14,617 nucleotides of DNA from Acidobacteriota bacterium (GTDB lineage Bacteria > Acidobacteriota > Vicinamibacteria > Vicinamibacterales > CAVVIG01), in contig QHWL01000074.1 in assembly GCA_003222555.1 (NCBI GenBank), positions 1-14,617 on the forward strand, given 5' to 3'. Position 1 is the stretch's first letter. Each line of letters opens with the position of its first letter. This document shows positions 7,821 to 14,247 of this stretch, one piece after another. The notes under the pieces are model-generated. The model was not told the DNA's origin. It did not search any database and was given only the letters and a program-made list of their open reading frames with translations. Position numbers and translations under genes: made by a program.

Positions 7821-7830
7821 CAAAACCATC

Positions 7831-8493
7831 CTACCGGTTGTCTCTGCCGCGTCCCGCAGGAGGCGTCGGCGCTGCACCGGCGCCGCCACCTGCCGTGTTT
7901 CGGCCATCGGTGAGCAGATCCGCCTTCGAATCCGCTTCGGTCTTGTGCGGCGTCACCTTGTCGGGATCGACGCGCACCATCAGATAGCTGATGTGGTCGT
8001 CGATTTTCGTGAACTGATGTCCGGTGCCGGCGGGAATGACGACGACGTCGCCTGCCTTGAGCTCGTGAGGCACGCCGTTGCGAATGGCTTTGGCGTTGTT
8101 CCCGGGACCGTTCAGTAGCCTGACGGTCGTCTCGGCGGAGGGCCGCCGCTCTTTGCCCACCAGATCCGGCCCGAGCACCAGCGTGGCCGAGCCGTCGAGC
8201 ACGTGGTAGACCTCGCTGACCAGGTCGTGCTCGGCCACGACGGCATTCGGGTTTGCTATCTTGCCTCGATAGACCACCGCGATACCGACGTTGGCTTTCC
8301 CTATGTCGACCTGTCGAACCTGTTGATCGGTGAGCTTGTTGGCGATCGCCCGCTTAACGTAGGCCTGGACTTCGCTGCTCGGAACGTAGGTACCAGGACA
8401 CATGTTGCACGTCGGTCGGTACTCTTTCTCTTGGGCGGAGAGCGCCGCCAGCGTGACGATGACTGCTGCAACACCCATTAGTACTCTTCGCAT
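7831..8493 (-). CDS. Exported cupin-domain protein
   Basis: A 220-residue protein with a Sec signal (1-21, ending LAALSAQ) and one cupin barrel (about 70-175). Cupin motif 1 is HDLVSEVYHVLDGSA (89-103) and motif 2 is GDVVVIPAGTGHQF (148-161). Metal ligands H89, E94 and H159 are present, but the first His of the usual HxH is Ala87, so the metal site has at most three canonical ligands. A CNMC pair (29-32) lies just after the signal. The C-terminus is a Gly/Ala/Pro-rich tail. ATG 8493 is chosen over the upstream ATG at 8517 because AAGGAGA sits at ideal distance and the signal peptide begins there. It is the last gene of the VOC-VOC-cupin cluster, 46 bp behind the two-domain VOC gene. Function may be dioxygenase, isomerase or sensing. 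Confidence 0.87.
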   Translation of the reverse strand: MRRVLMGVAAVIVTLAALSAQEKEYRPTCNMCPGTYVPSSEVQAYVKRAIANKLTDQQVRQVDIGKANVGIAVVYRGKIANPNAVVAEHDLVSEVYHVLDGSATLVLGPDLVGKERRPSAETTVRLLNGPGNNAKAIRNGVPHELKAGDVVVIPAGTGHQFTKIDDHISYLMVRVDPDKVTPHKTEADSKADLLTDGRNTAGGGAGAAPTPPAGRGRDNR

Positions 8494-8539
8494 GACGTTC
8501 TCCTTGTCTTGAGGCATACCGGGCTGACAACTCAGGGCG

Positions 8540-9409
8540 TTACGAAACCTTGTCCAATCCCTCCGTCAGCTCGATGTAACTGCCCCAGGGATCCTTGATG
8601 AAGGCGATCGCGATGCCGAGCGCCTCGACCTTGGTATACGGGCGCTCCAGCTTGATGCCCTGCGCTTCGAGCTTCTTGCAGAACTCCGCGAGGTTCTTCA
8701 CTTCGAAGCCGATGTGATCGAGCGAGCGGCCCTGCGTCCCGACGACCGGGTCTGTCGACGGCGAGAAGTTCAGCGCCACGCCAGGCAGCGTGCCCGAGAG
8801 GAACGCGCCGCCGCCGCCGGTGCCGGGCTTCGCGCCGAACACCTTCACGTACCACGCCTGCATCTCGGTGTTCTTTGGATTGAAGAAGTGGACATGGTGA
8901 AGCGCGATCGGCGTCGTCTGGGCTTTGCTCTCGACCAGCTCCACCTTCACGTCGTCGGGTCCAAGCGCAAACGCGATCGACGCCCCACCCGGCGCCGCGG
9001 GTCCGGCGATGTCGTCCTTCACATCGCGCCCAGTCGCTTCCTCGCGCGTGATCATGCGGTACCCATCCGCCTTCACCTTGTCGACCGTCTGCCGAAGGTT
9101 CGGCACGGAGAAGCCGATGTGGTTGACCGTCGTGCCTCTCGTTCCTCCCGTCGGCGCCTGCTGACGGAAGAAGATGAGCACGTTCGGAAACTCGACCACC
9201 TCGGCGTTGTTCGTGCCGATCTTGATTGCCTTGCCACCGAGCGTATTGACGAAGAACTTCTTCTGCGCCTCGATATTCGAGGCGTTCAGATGATGATGAC
9301 CGTAGACGATCGGGCCCTCTTTTGCGACGAGAAGCTGAGCCGACGTGGACGACGTGCTGGCCAGCAGGCAGACGACGGAAGCGACAACGGCGACAAGCAT
9401 GCGTTTCAT
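8540..9409 (-). CDS. Exported two-domain VOC (glyoxalase/dioxygenase superfamily) protein
   Basis: A 289-residue protein: Sec signal (1-24, ending TSAQ) and two tandem VOC modules. Module 1 (about 35-160) has candidate metal ligands in GHHH (37-40), H97 in NHIGFSV and E157 in KVELVE. Module 2 (about 169-284) has LHHVHF (170-175), H232 in DHIGFEV and E280 in SYIELTEG. Both sets fit the His-His-Glu triad of the vicinal oxygen chelate superfamily, with C-terminal DPWGSYIEL as in extradiol dioxygenases and glyoxalases. The substrate is unknown. ATG 9409 has AAGGAGA seven bases upstream, nearly identical to the cupin gene's site. It starts 24 bp after the stop of the single-domain VOC gene, so the three are probably co-transcribed. 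An exported location is uncommon for this mainly cytoplasmic superfamily. Confidence 0.9.
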   Translation of the reverse strand: MKRMLVAVVASVVCLLASTSSTSAQLLVAKEGPIVYGHHHLNASNIEAQKKFFVNTLGGKAIKIGTNNAEVVEFPNVLIFFRQQAPTGGTRGTTVNHIGFSVPNLRQTVDKVKADGYRMITREEATGRDVKDDIAGPAAPGGASIAFALGPDDVKVELVESKAQTTPIALHHVHFFNPKNTEMQAWYVKVFGAKPGTGGGGAFLSGTLPGVALNFSPSTDPVVGTQGRSLDHIGFEVKNLAEFCKKLEAQGIKLERPYTKVEALGIAIAFIKDPWGSYIELTEGLDKVS

Positions 9410-9433
9410 CTCGTTCTCCTTTTTTTCAACGTT

Positions 9434-9895
9434 CTAAACAATTTGCACGCCGAGCCCTTCCGGATCCTTGATGTGAAACCCGGCGTCAATGTTCTCTTCC
9501 GGACTTAAACCCAGCTGCTTCAAATCGCGCGTGACGGATTCCTTGTTGAACTGGTCCACCCCGATCGCGAAGTGATCCACGATACCGGTAGGGCTCTTGT
9601 GGTGGAGGGAGACAAGGGGCTTGGTGATCCCGAGGCGCACAATTTCGTTGCTCTTGTCCTCGCTCACCACTGAGAGACGGAACACATTTCGATAAAAATC
9701 GATCGAACGCTGCAGATTGGTGACTTGAATGCTGACATGGTCGATTCTCGCGCCCTTGAAGCCGGCGTCTTGAAGGCCCGCGGCGGTTGCCGTTCCGCTG
9801 GTAGCCGTCAGCATCGCCAAACCACGAATCAATTCCCGGCGCGTGAGCGCGCCCCTCTCGAAGCGTGTCAAAAGACTGGAAATGATGGCATCCAT
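9434..9895 (-). CDS. Tat-type single-domain VOC protein
   Basis: A 153-residue protein. ATG 9895 is preferred over the ATG at 9934 because a near-perfect AAGGAGGT lies seven bases upstream. The N-terminus contains LTRRELIRGLAML (18-30), a twin-arginine-like signal with a short hydrophobic segment ending near TAAGLQ. The VOC module (about 50-153) starts with IDHVSIQVTNLQRSIDFYRNVF (51-72); candidate ligands are H53 and H108 (IVDHFAIGV). The last strand reads KDPEGLGVQIV, with Gln151 where the third ligand, Glu, is usually found, so metal binding or catalysis may be altered. It is the first gene of the cluster with the two-domain VOC and the cupin. It may be an accessory or non-catalytic partner; that is inference. 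Confidence 0.88.
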   Translation of the reverse strand: MDAIISSLLTRFERGALTRRELIRGLAMLTATSGTATAAGLQDAGFKGARIDHVSIQVTNLQRSIDFYRNVFRLSVVSEDKSNEIVRLGITKPLVSLHHKSPTGIVDHFAIGVDQFNKESVTRDLKQLGLSPEENIDAGFHIKDPEGLGVQIV

Positions 9896-9979
9896 GCAGA
9901 CCTCCTTGCGCTCGAAAGACGGAGTTCGCGGCAAGTCTACACCACGGATGGCCCTTTAGCGCCGCTTTCGCAAGTGTGG

Positions 9980-9999
9980 CGCGGGGCTTCAGCTCCGCG
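9980..9999. repeat. GC-rich hairpin, CGCGGGGC-TTCA-GCTCCGCG
   Basis: Two 8-nt arms (9980-9987 and 9992-9999) pair around a TTCA loop with one G/T wobble-type mismatch. It resembles a CGCGGGGCTTCAGCCCCGCG palindrome that, from memory, is widespread between genes of soil bacteria. Without a second copy in the window its status as a dispersed repeat is unproved. No T-run follows on either strand. Confidence 0.5.
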
Positions 10000-10030
10000 T
10001 TCCCAGGCCTGATGAGATTATGAACAATCA

Positions 10031-10200
10031 CGTTCAACGCAGAGACCGCAGAGGCTGCAGAGGAGCAATGCCCAAGGATTTCTCAGCGTGCTCTGCGAGC
10101 TCCCGCCTCCGCTCGGTGCGATGCTCCCCGAGCTCCGGCGAGGCTCGCCGAAGCGCCTTCGGCGCGAAGGCGGCTGCGTTCAAACGTCGCATCTTTGACC
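10031..10200. repeat. Palindromic repeat built of 9-nt units, copy 2, interrupted
   Basis: The left arm has CGCAGAGAC (10038-10046), CGCAGAGGC (10047-10055) and TGCAGAGGA (10056-10064). After a 15-nt loop come TTCTCAGCG (10080-10088) and TGCTCTGCG (10089-10097), the latter identical to copy 1. The third right-hand unit breaks off at AGCTC (10098-10102). The remainder, CTGCGTTCAAACGTCGCAT, resumes at 10174 and matches the copy 1 tail with one substitution. Both copies also share the CGTT left border (10031 and 4617). The match therefore continues across about 70 bp of unrelated sequence, which suggests a nested insertion. Confidence 0.8.
10103..10173. repeat. Hairpin-rich insert within repeat copy 2
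   Basis: This segment has no counterpart in copy 1. It contains three successive palindromes: GCTCGG/CCGAGC (10111-10116 and 10128-10133), CGGCGAG-G-CTCGCCG (10136-10150) and GCGCC-TTC-GGCGC (10153-10165). An 8-bp direct repeat, CGAGCTCC, occurs at 10096-10103 (the left junction) and again at 10129-10136. It may be a short mobile or recombination-derived repeat. The exact edges are uncertain by a few bases because only one interrupted copy is visible. Confidence 0.6.
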
Positions 10201-10230
10201 AGGCTCTGAAGGCCCCGACAGCGCTGCTCG

Positions 10231-10683
10231 CTAATGCGTTTGGTCCAGTTCGATCTCGCCGGCCTGCACGCCGAGAATGAATGGCCCCACCGCTGTTCGG
10301 CTGACGTGAAGATCGACTCGCCGGAAACGGCGGCTCGTGGCTTTCCGTGGCAGCGGCAACGACGTGCGCACCCACTGGTCCGGCTGATTGAGCTCGATGT
10401 CGATGAGCCATCGATCGTCGACCGAGACGCTCACCGTCACTGGACTGCCGTTCGGCCCCGGGAACACCGCGCGCAACGGCAGCGTCATCGCCTTAGCGTC
10501 GCTCGGCACGAAGAAGCTCGCACGGCCGATCGTCCACCGGAAACGCGTGCCCGGGCGGCCCTCGTCTTCCCACGCGCGCAGCCCGGACGTGATCTGTCCC
10601 ACCCACGGCGGGTCGCGGAGATACGCTCCGCCGAGCACCAGCAGCGCGCACCCGGCGTAGGCGACGAGTCGGGTTCGCGTCAT
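10231..10683 (-). CDS. Small membrane-anchored beta-rich accessory protein
   Basis: A 150-residue protein starting at ATG 10683, whose ATG overlaps the stop of the upstream GT-C gene as ATGA (10680-10683); this implies translational coupling. Residues 6-22 (LVAYAGCALLVLGGAYL) form one membrane anchor or uncleaved signal. The remainder (about 45-148) is rich in alternating hydrophobic residues (FRWTIGRASFFVP, MTLPLRAVFPG, VTVSVSVDDRWL, RRVDLHVSRTAVGPFILGVQAGEIEL) and looks like an extracytoplasmic beta-sandwich. From memory, such domains are often fused to the C-terminus of bacterial GT-C proteins; here it is a separate polypeptide. It probably assists the coupled glycosyltransferase-like protein, perhaps by binding sugar. 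I do not recognise a named family. The longer frame to 11397 is the shadow of the upstream gene. Confidence 0.82.
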   Translation of the reverse strand: MTRTRLVAYAGCALLVLGGAYLRDPPWVGQITSGLRAWEDEGRPGTRFRWTIGRASFFVPSDAKAMTLPLRAVFPGPNGSPVTVSVSVDDRWLIDIELNQPDQWVRTSLPLPRKATSRRFRRVDLHVSRTAVGPFILGVQAGEIELDQTH

Positions 10684-11978
10684 GGGAAGGTCAGAAACAG
10701 CGATCGGTACTGGTGCCACGTGATGTCTCTGACCGGCCACACGCGGAGCCAGTACTGGATCATTTGCACGACGGAGAGTGCCGCCGCGAGGATCGTCGCG
10801 CCGGCGACGAAGGGCAGCAGCCGCGGGTGTTCCCTCGTCCAAGCAAAGAACGCCGCGAGAAACAGTGCCAGCACGCCCAGGCTGTCGATGAACGCCCGGT
10901 GACCGTAACTGGCTCCATACTGCCATTCCGACCAGCTCGCGATCAGCCATGCGTTGAGCACGAGAACGACGGCTGACGGCACCAAGACCTGCCGCGCCCA
11001 GCCGCGAGCGACGAACATGCCCGCGACGGCGAACAGAAGAACGGGCGACCAGAAAAAGAGCCCTCGCTCGGTGCTGAAGAATGCCCCGAACAGGTGCGGC
11101 GACAGAAACGTGAATCGATAACCGTACGGGGCGTAGGAGTTCACGAGCCACCGACCGGTCGTCGACTTGTAGAGAAACGCCTGCGGCGCCGCCGCAGCCG
11201 CCGCCACTGCAGCCATCGCCAGCAGGGCGGCGCGCCGCTGCCAGAGCCCGTTGATCCTGCTGCCAACGTGAGACCACGACGTCACTTGCCACAGGGGAAC
11301 GAGTAAGAGGAAGAGAACGTTCGTATGCCGCGTGAGGACAATCAGCGCGGCCACGAAGCCAAGCGCCACGGCGTGCCAGCGCTCGCGCTGTGCCCACCAG
11401 AGGTCGGTCAGCTCGACGAGCGCGCAGATCAACGCGAATGAAAACGCGTGGCTGAACGTGCCGTCATACACCGCGTAGTGAAACAGGTTGGTGCCCCAGG
11501 TGATCGTGACGAGGGTCCAGAGCGTGACCGCCGGGTTGAAGTAGCGGGACAACGTGCGCCGGAGCACCGCGAGCCCCGCAAGGAAGTAGGCGAGCCCTGC
11601 AAGAGCGGCAGCGTGTTGATAGTAGAAGGAGAAGCCGTCGCGAGGCAGATTGGACCAGCGCGTCAACAGATCGGCAACGATCACGAACGGAAACATGAGG
11701 ACCGCTACACCGATAGGGTGACGATTCATCCAACGGTTCGTCCCAGGCCATCGCAGAATTCCGGAGAATGCGGGATAGGCGCCGCCGTACCAGTCCTTCG
11801 CCAGTGCCTCCAGCGTCGGATCGTGATAAATGAGCCAGGACGGCGCGTAGAGGTAGTAGTTGTAGCCGTCTGAACGGATTGGCTCGTCCGCCGAAGGACG
11901 CGTGAACAACCACAGGTACCCCGCGAGGCCGCACACGCCAACGATTGCGACAATATGTCGCACACCCCAGTTGATCAC
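10680..11978 (-). CDS. GT-C-type polytopic glycosyltransferase-like protein
   Basis: A 432-residue multispanning inner-membrane protein. The first membrane segment (7-25) is followed by an extracytoplasmic loop, TRPSADEPIRSDGYNYYLYAPSWLIYHDPTLE (26-57). The acidic residues D37 and D53 and the DGYxYYxYxPS pattern match the first catalytic loop of GT-C enzymes of the ArnT/PMT kind, which transfer sugars from polyprenyl-phosphate donors at the periplasmic face. Later features are NRWMNRHPIGVAVLMFPF and about ten further hydrophobic stretches. Donor and acceptor are unknown. The start is weakly defined: GTG 11978 has no clear ribosome site, and GTG 11963 is an alternative. The gene follows the 683-residue GT-C-like gene by 130 bp and overlaps the next gene by four bases. 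Confidence 0.8.
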   Translation of the reverse strand: MINWGVRHIVAIVGVCGLAGYLWLFTRPSADEPIRSDGYNYYLYAPSWLIYHDPTLEALAKDWYGGAYPAFSGILRWPGTNRWMNRHPIGVAVLMFPFVIVADLLTRWSNLPRDGFSFYYQHAAALAGLAYFLAGLAVLRRTLSRYFNPAVTLWTLVTITWGTNLFHYAVYDGTFSHAFSFALICALVELTDLWWAQRERWHAVALGFVAALIVLTRHTNVLFLLLVPLWQVTSWSHVGSRINGLWQRRAALLAMAAVAAAAAAPQAFLYKSTTGRWLVNSYAPYGYRFTFLSPHLFGAFFSTERGLFFWSPVLLFAVAGMFVARGWARQVLVPSAVVLVLNAWLIASWSEWQYGASYGHRAFIDSLGVLALFLAAFFAWTREHPRLLPFVAGATILAAALSVVQMIQYWLRVWPVRDITWHQYRSLFLTFP

Positions 11979-12108
11979 CGGCGTGACATTAACATGCGGC
12001 CGACGTGTTGGGCGATGTGAGCCTGGGACGACCGGCGCCCCTCGGGCGGCGAGCGGGACCCGCTGTTGACGACCGCGGACAACGCGTGAATTGTGCCACG
12101 TTTCGGAC
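11979..12108. other. 130-bp spacer between two GT-C-like genes
   Basis: No gene is supported here. A short perfect palindrome, AGCGGG-A-CCCGCT (12052-12064), lies about 45 nt past the stop of the upstream gene but lacks a T-run, so it is not a convincing terminator. The frame upstream of the GTG at 11978 stays open through much of this spacer, so the true start of the downstream gene could lie further up. Confidence 0.45.
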
Positions 12109-14160
12109 TCACCCGCCCCGACCGACCGGCCAGCGACTGAGGCGCGCCGCCGCGCACACAGCCAGCGCGCACGTGATCGGCATCACGGGGATTGAAAACC
12201 GGCCCGTGTACGCCCCGCCGGCCGCGACGAACACGCCCGCGATGGAGGCGAAGAAGAAGAGTACGGCGGCAGCCGGCAGATCGCGCAAACCGGGGGTGCC
12301 CACGATGCTCAAGACCGCGACGCCTGCGCCGGCCAGGATCGGCAACGCATATAGATCAAAGCGCGGCGGATCGTTGACCGTGAGGACCATCATCAGAAAG
12401 TGAGTAAGCCGCTGGAGCACGGCGCCAAGCGGCCTTCCCGGGACCCACATCGCAAGGCTGTCCCGTTGCGTGCCATAGAACAGACTGAATACGCCCGTGT
12501 AGTGCCACGTTCGCCACGCAAAGCCCAGCAGACCAAGGCCGATGATGGTCGGGACGATCACGACGGTCCGCCACGACACGCGCCGCCACCATGCGGCCGG
12601 CCGGACCAGCGCGCGCACGGGCACATCCAGCGGCAGGGCGAACAGCGCGACGCCGAGGGCCATGAAGAGATTGTTCAACCGCGTGTAGAACGCGAGTGTC
12701 GCGAGCACGCCCGCAGCGGTCGCGACGGCCGTGCGTCGATGGCGGCCAGCAATTGCGCACAACGCGGCCATGTTCAGCAGCCCCGCCGACGAGATCTCGC
12801 TGAGGCCCTGCCCGATGAGATATTGAGCGGTCCCAAGCACGAAAACGGCAAGCGTCGAGACCGCCGCGATGAGGCCCCAGCGAAAGCCGGCAAACGTCCT
12901 GGCGATACGGAAGCTCAGGAGCGCACCGGCCAGCAAACACGCCCCGTCCCAATACCACTCGCCCACACTCGAATCGCCGAACACGACGTGCAGCAATCCG
13001 ACAATCCAACGGTAAAAGGGCTGAAAGTAGAAGACCGCCGATCCGCCCTCGAGCCAGTACCCCTGCATCACGATGCGATAGGCGAACCGCTGGAACATCC
13101 AGTAATCCTGGCCGACCTCGTAAATGAGAAAACGGCCGACCGCGGGCGCGCTGGACACGAGGACGAACGTCATCCACGGAATCCCGATCATCGCGAAGGC
13201 GCCGCGAAGATTCCGGAGTCGCGCGGGCACAGGCACCAGCACGGCAGCCGCGGACCCGGCAATCGCCCATCGCGCCAGCCCCACCCGGTCGGTCTGGATC
13301 AACCACCCGATCAACAACGACATGGCAGCCGTCCAAGCCAGCACGGGGAGGCTGCCGACTGCGGCTGCCGCTGTTGCGATCCAAAGAGCCAGCAGCGCCA
13401 TCGTCGCGGCCGTGGGAATCCACTGAATCCACCCGCGCGCGGCGAGATCGAATGGCGAGGGCCGGCGCACGGTCGCGGCGACGCGCGACCACAGGTTCTG
13501 TCCATTCCACCGGGGGACGAGCGACCAGCGGTCGCCAGTGAGCACGGCGTCGATCGCCACGAAATGGACGCCGGGCGCAATCGACTGCGGTCCGCGCAGC
13601 GCGACGCCGTCGACGGTCGTCGCCGCGCTGACGTCCGGTCCGGTGTCGATCTGCAGCACGCCGGCCGGCGTGCTCACATATCCGTGCACACGCATCGCGA
13701 CCGTCGCGCCGGGAGGCCGATCGGCCGGCAAGGGCCAGCTGTCGCTGGGCGGCGGCAGGTTGAAGAACCAGGCCGGAAAGTCGGGAAGCTCGCCGTAGGA
13801 CCGCGTCATGATCGCTGAACACGCCGGATCGGGCGAGCGCCAGTCTGCGCGCATGTCCCACGCGTGCGGCGCACCCACCGCGTCCTTTGCGAACGGCCGC
13901 GCCGGCTCGAACCTCACGCACCAGCCGTCCTGCACGAACAGCAAGGCCGAGCAGACCTTCCAGACAACCAGCACGACGATGCACGCGCGCGCGCGCGCAG
14001 TTCGGAGGAATTCCGGACAGGCGAACCAAAGAGCCGGAAAGACGCCGGCGATGAGCACCGCTTCCGCGAGTCGATCCAGCGGTACGCCGTCAAACGGTCC
14101 GCTGATGCGATCGGGCCAAAGCAGCGCGCCCGCCGCCAAGAGTCCCCACAGCCACGTCAT
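12109..14160 (-). CDS. Large GT-C-like membrane protein with extracytoplasmic insert domain
   Basis: A 683-residue polytopic protein beginning at ATG 14160 (MTWLWGLLAAGALLW). An upstream in-frame ATG at 14253 and the 14505 start overlap the divergent MmgE/PrpD gene and are less likely. Residues 1-76 contain about three membrane segments. Residues 85-235 form a beta-rich extracytoplasmic domain (VAMRVHGYVSTPAGVLQIDTG, HFVAIDAVLTGDRWSLVPRWNG). A second membrane bundle runs from 245 to 675. Within it, RFLIYEVGQDYWMFQRFAYRI (343-363), FYFQPFYRWIVGLLHVVFG (377-395), FYTRLNNLFMALG (491-503) and GAYTGRFSIPVMPI (649-662) resemble GT-C glycosyltransferases, with E347 or D352 as candidate catalytic acids. 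Sugar and acceptor are unknown. It probably leads the minus-strand operon with the next two genes, although the 130-bp gap allows a separate promoter. Confidence 0.8.
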   Translation of the reverse strand: MTWLWGLLAAGALLWPDRISGPFDGVPLDRLAEAVLIAGVFPALWFACPEFLRTARARACIVVLVVWKVCSALLFVQDGWCVRFEPARPFAKDAVGAPHAWDMRADWRSPDPACSAIMTRSYGELPDFPAWFFNLPPPSDSWPLPADRPPGATVAMRVHGYVSTPAGVLQIDTGPDVSAATTVDGVALRGPQSIAPGVHFVAIDAVLTGDRWSLVPRWNGQNLWSRVAATVRRPSPFDLAARGWIQWIPTAATMALLALWIATAAAAVGSLPVLAWTAAMSLLIGWLIQTDRVGLARWAIAGSAAAVLVPVPARLRNLRGAFAMIGIPWMTFVLVSSAPAVGRFLIYEVGQDYWMFQRFAYRIVMQGYWLEGGSAVFYFQPFYRWIVGLLHVVFGDSSVGEWYWDGACLLAGALLSFRIARTFAGFRWGLIAAVSTLAVFVLGTAQYLIGQGLSEISSAGLLNMAALCAIAGRHRRTAVATAAGVLATLAFYTRLNNLFMALGVALFALPLDVPVRALVRPAAWWRRVSWRTVVIVPTIIGLGLLGFAWRTWHYTGVFSLFYGTQRDSLAMWVPGRPLGAVLQRLTHFLMMVLTVNDPPRFDLYALPILAGAGVAVLSIVGTPGLRDLPAAAVLFFFASIAGVFVAAGGAYTGRFSIPVMPITCALAVCAAARLSRWPVGRGG

Positions 14161-14247
14161 GCGCCGCGATTCTCGATGGAGAGTGATCCGTACGCGCCTG
14201 GGTGGCGATGTGAGCGGCAGGCGCTCTTCTTTCTGACGGGAGTACAA

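Larger units (their letters stand above)
9896..10230. other. 335-bp gene-free, repeat-rich intergenic stretch
   Basis: This is the longest stretch without a gene. Reading left to right it holds the leader of the VOC cluster (ribosome site near 9902-9909), a GC-rich hairpin (9980-9999), the second copy of the 9-nt-unit palindrome (10031-10102 and 10174-10200), and an unrelated hairpin-rich sequence inside that copy. No convincing promoter for the VOC cluster could be picked out. The small open frames here are made of repeat sequence and are not credible genes. Confidence 0.75.

Noticed and set aside
4617..10200. CRISPR-like array
   Set aside because: The repeated units are contiguous 9-mers in inverted arms. 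There are no regularly spaced spacers and no cas genes.
10020..10280. 86-residue plus-strand open frame in the intergenic gap
   Set aside because: It is made almost wholly of palindromic repeat sequence and runs into the end of the opposite-strand gene. No ribosome site.
10684..11397. N-terminal extension of the 150-residue protein
   Set aside because: It lies in a shadow frame of the 432-residue GT-C-like gene. The ATGA overlap marks the real start.
12400..13818. 472-residue open frame on the plus strand
   Set aside because: It is antisense to the large GT-C-like gene, with highly charged, low-complexity translation and no recognisable motif.
13984..13996. Alternating CG tract
   Set aside because: It is short and in frame, encoding an Arg-Ala run in the large GT-C-like protein. 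No sign of a functional repeat.
12356..14029. 557-residue minus-strand frame overlapping the large GT-C-like gene
   Set aside because: Arg-rich translation without membrane segments. The other frame shows clear membrane topology and GT-C-like motifs.
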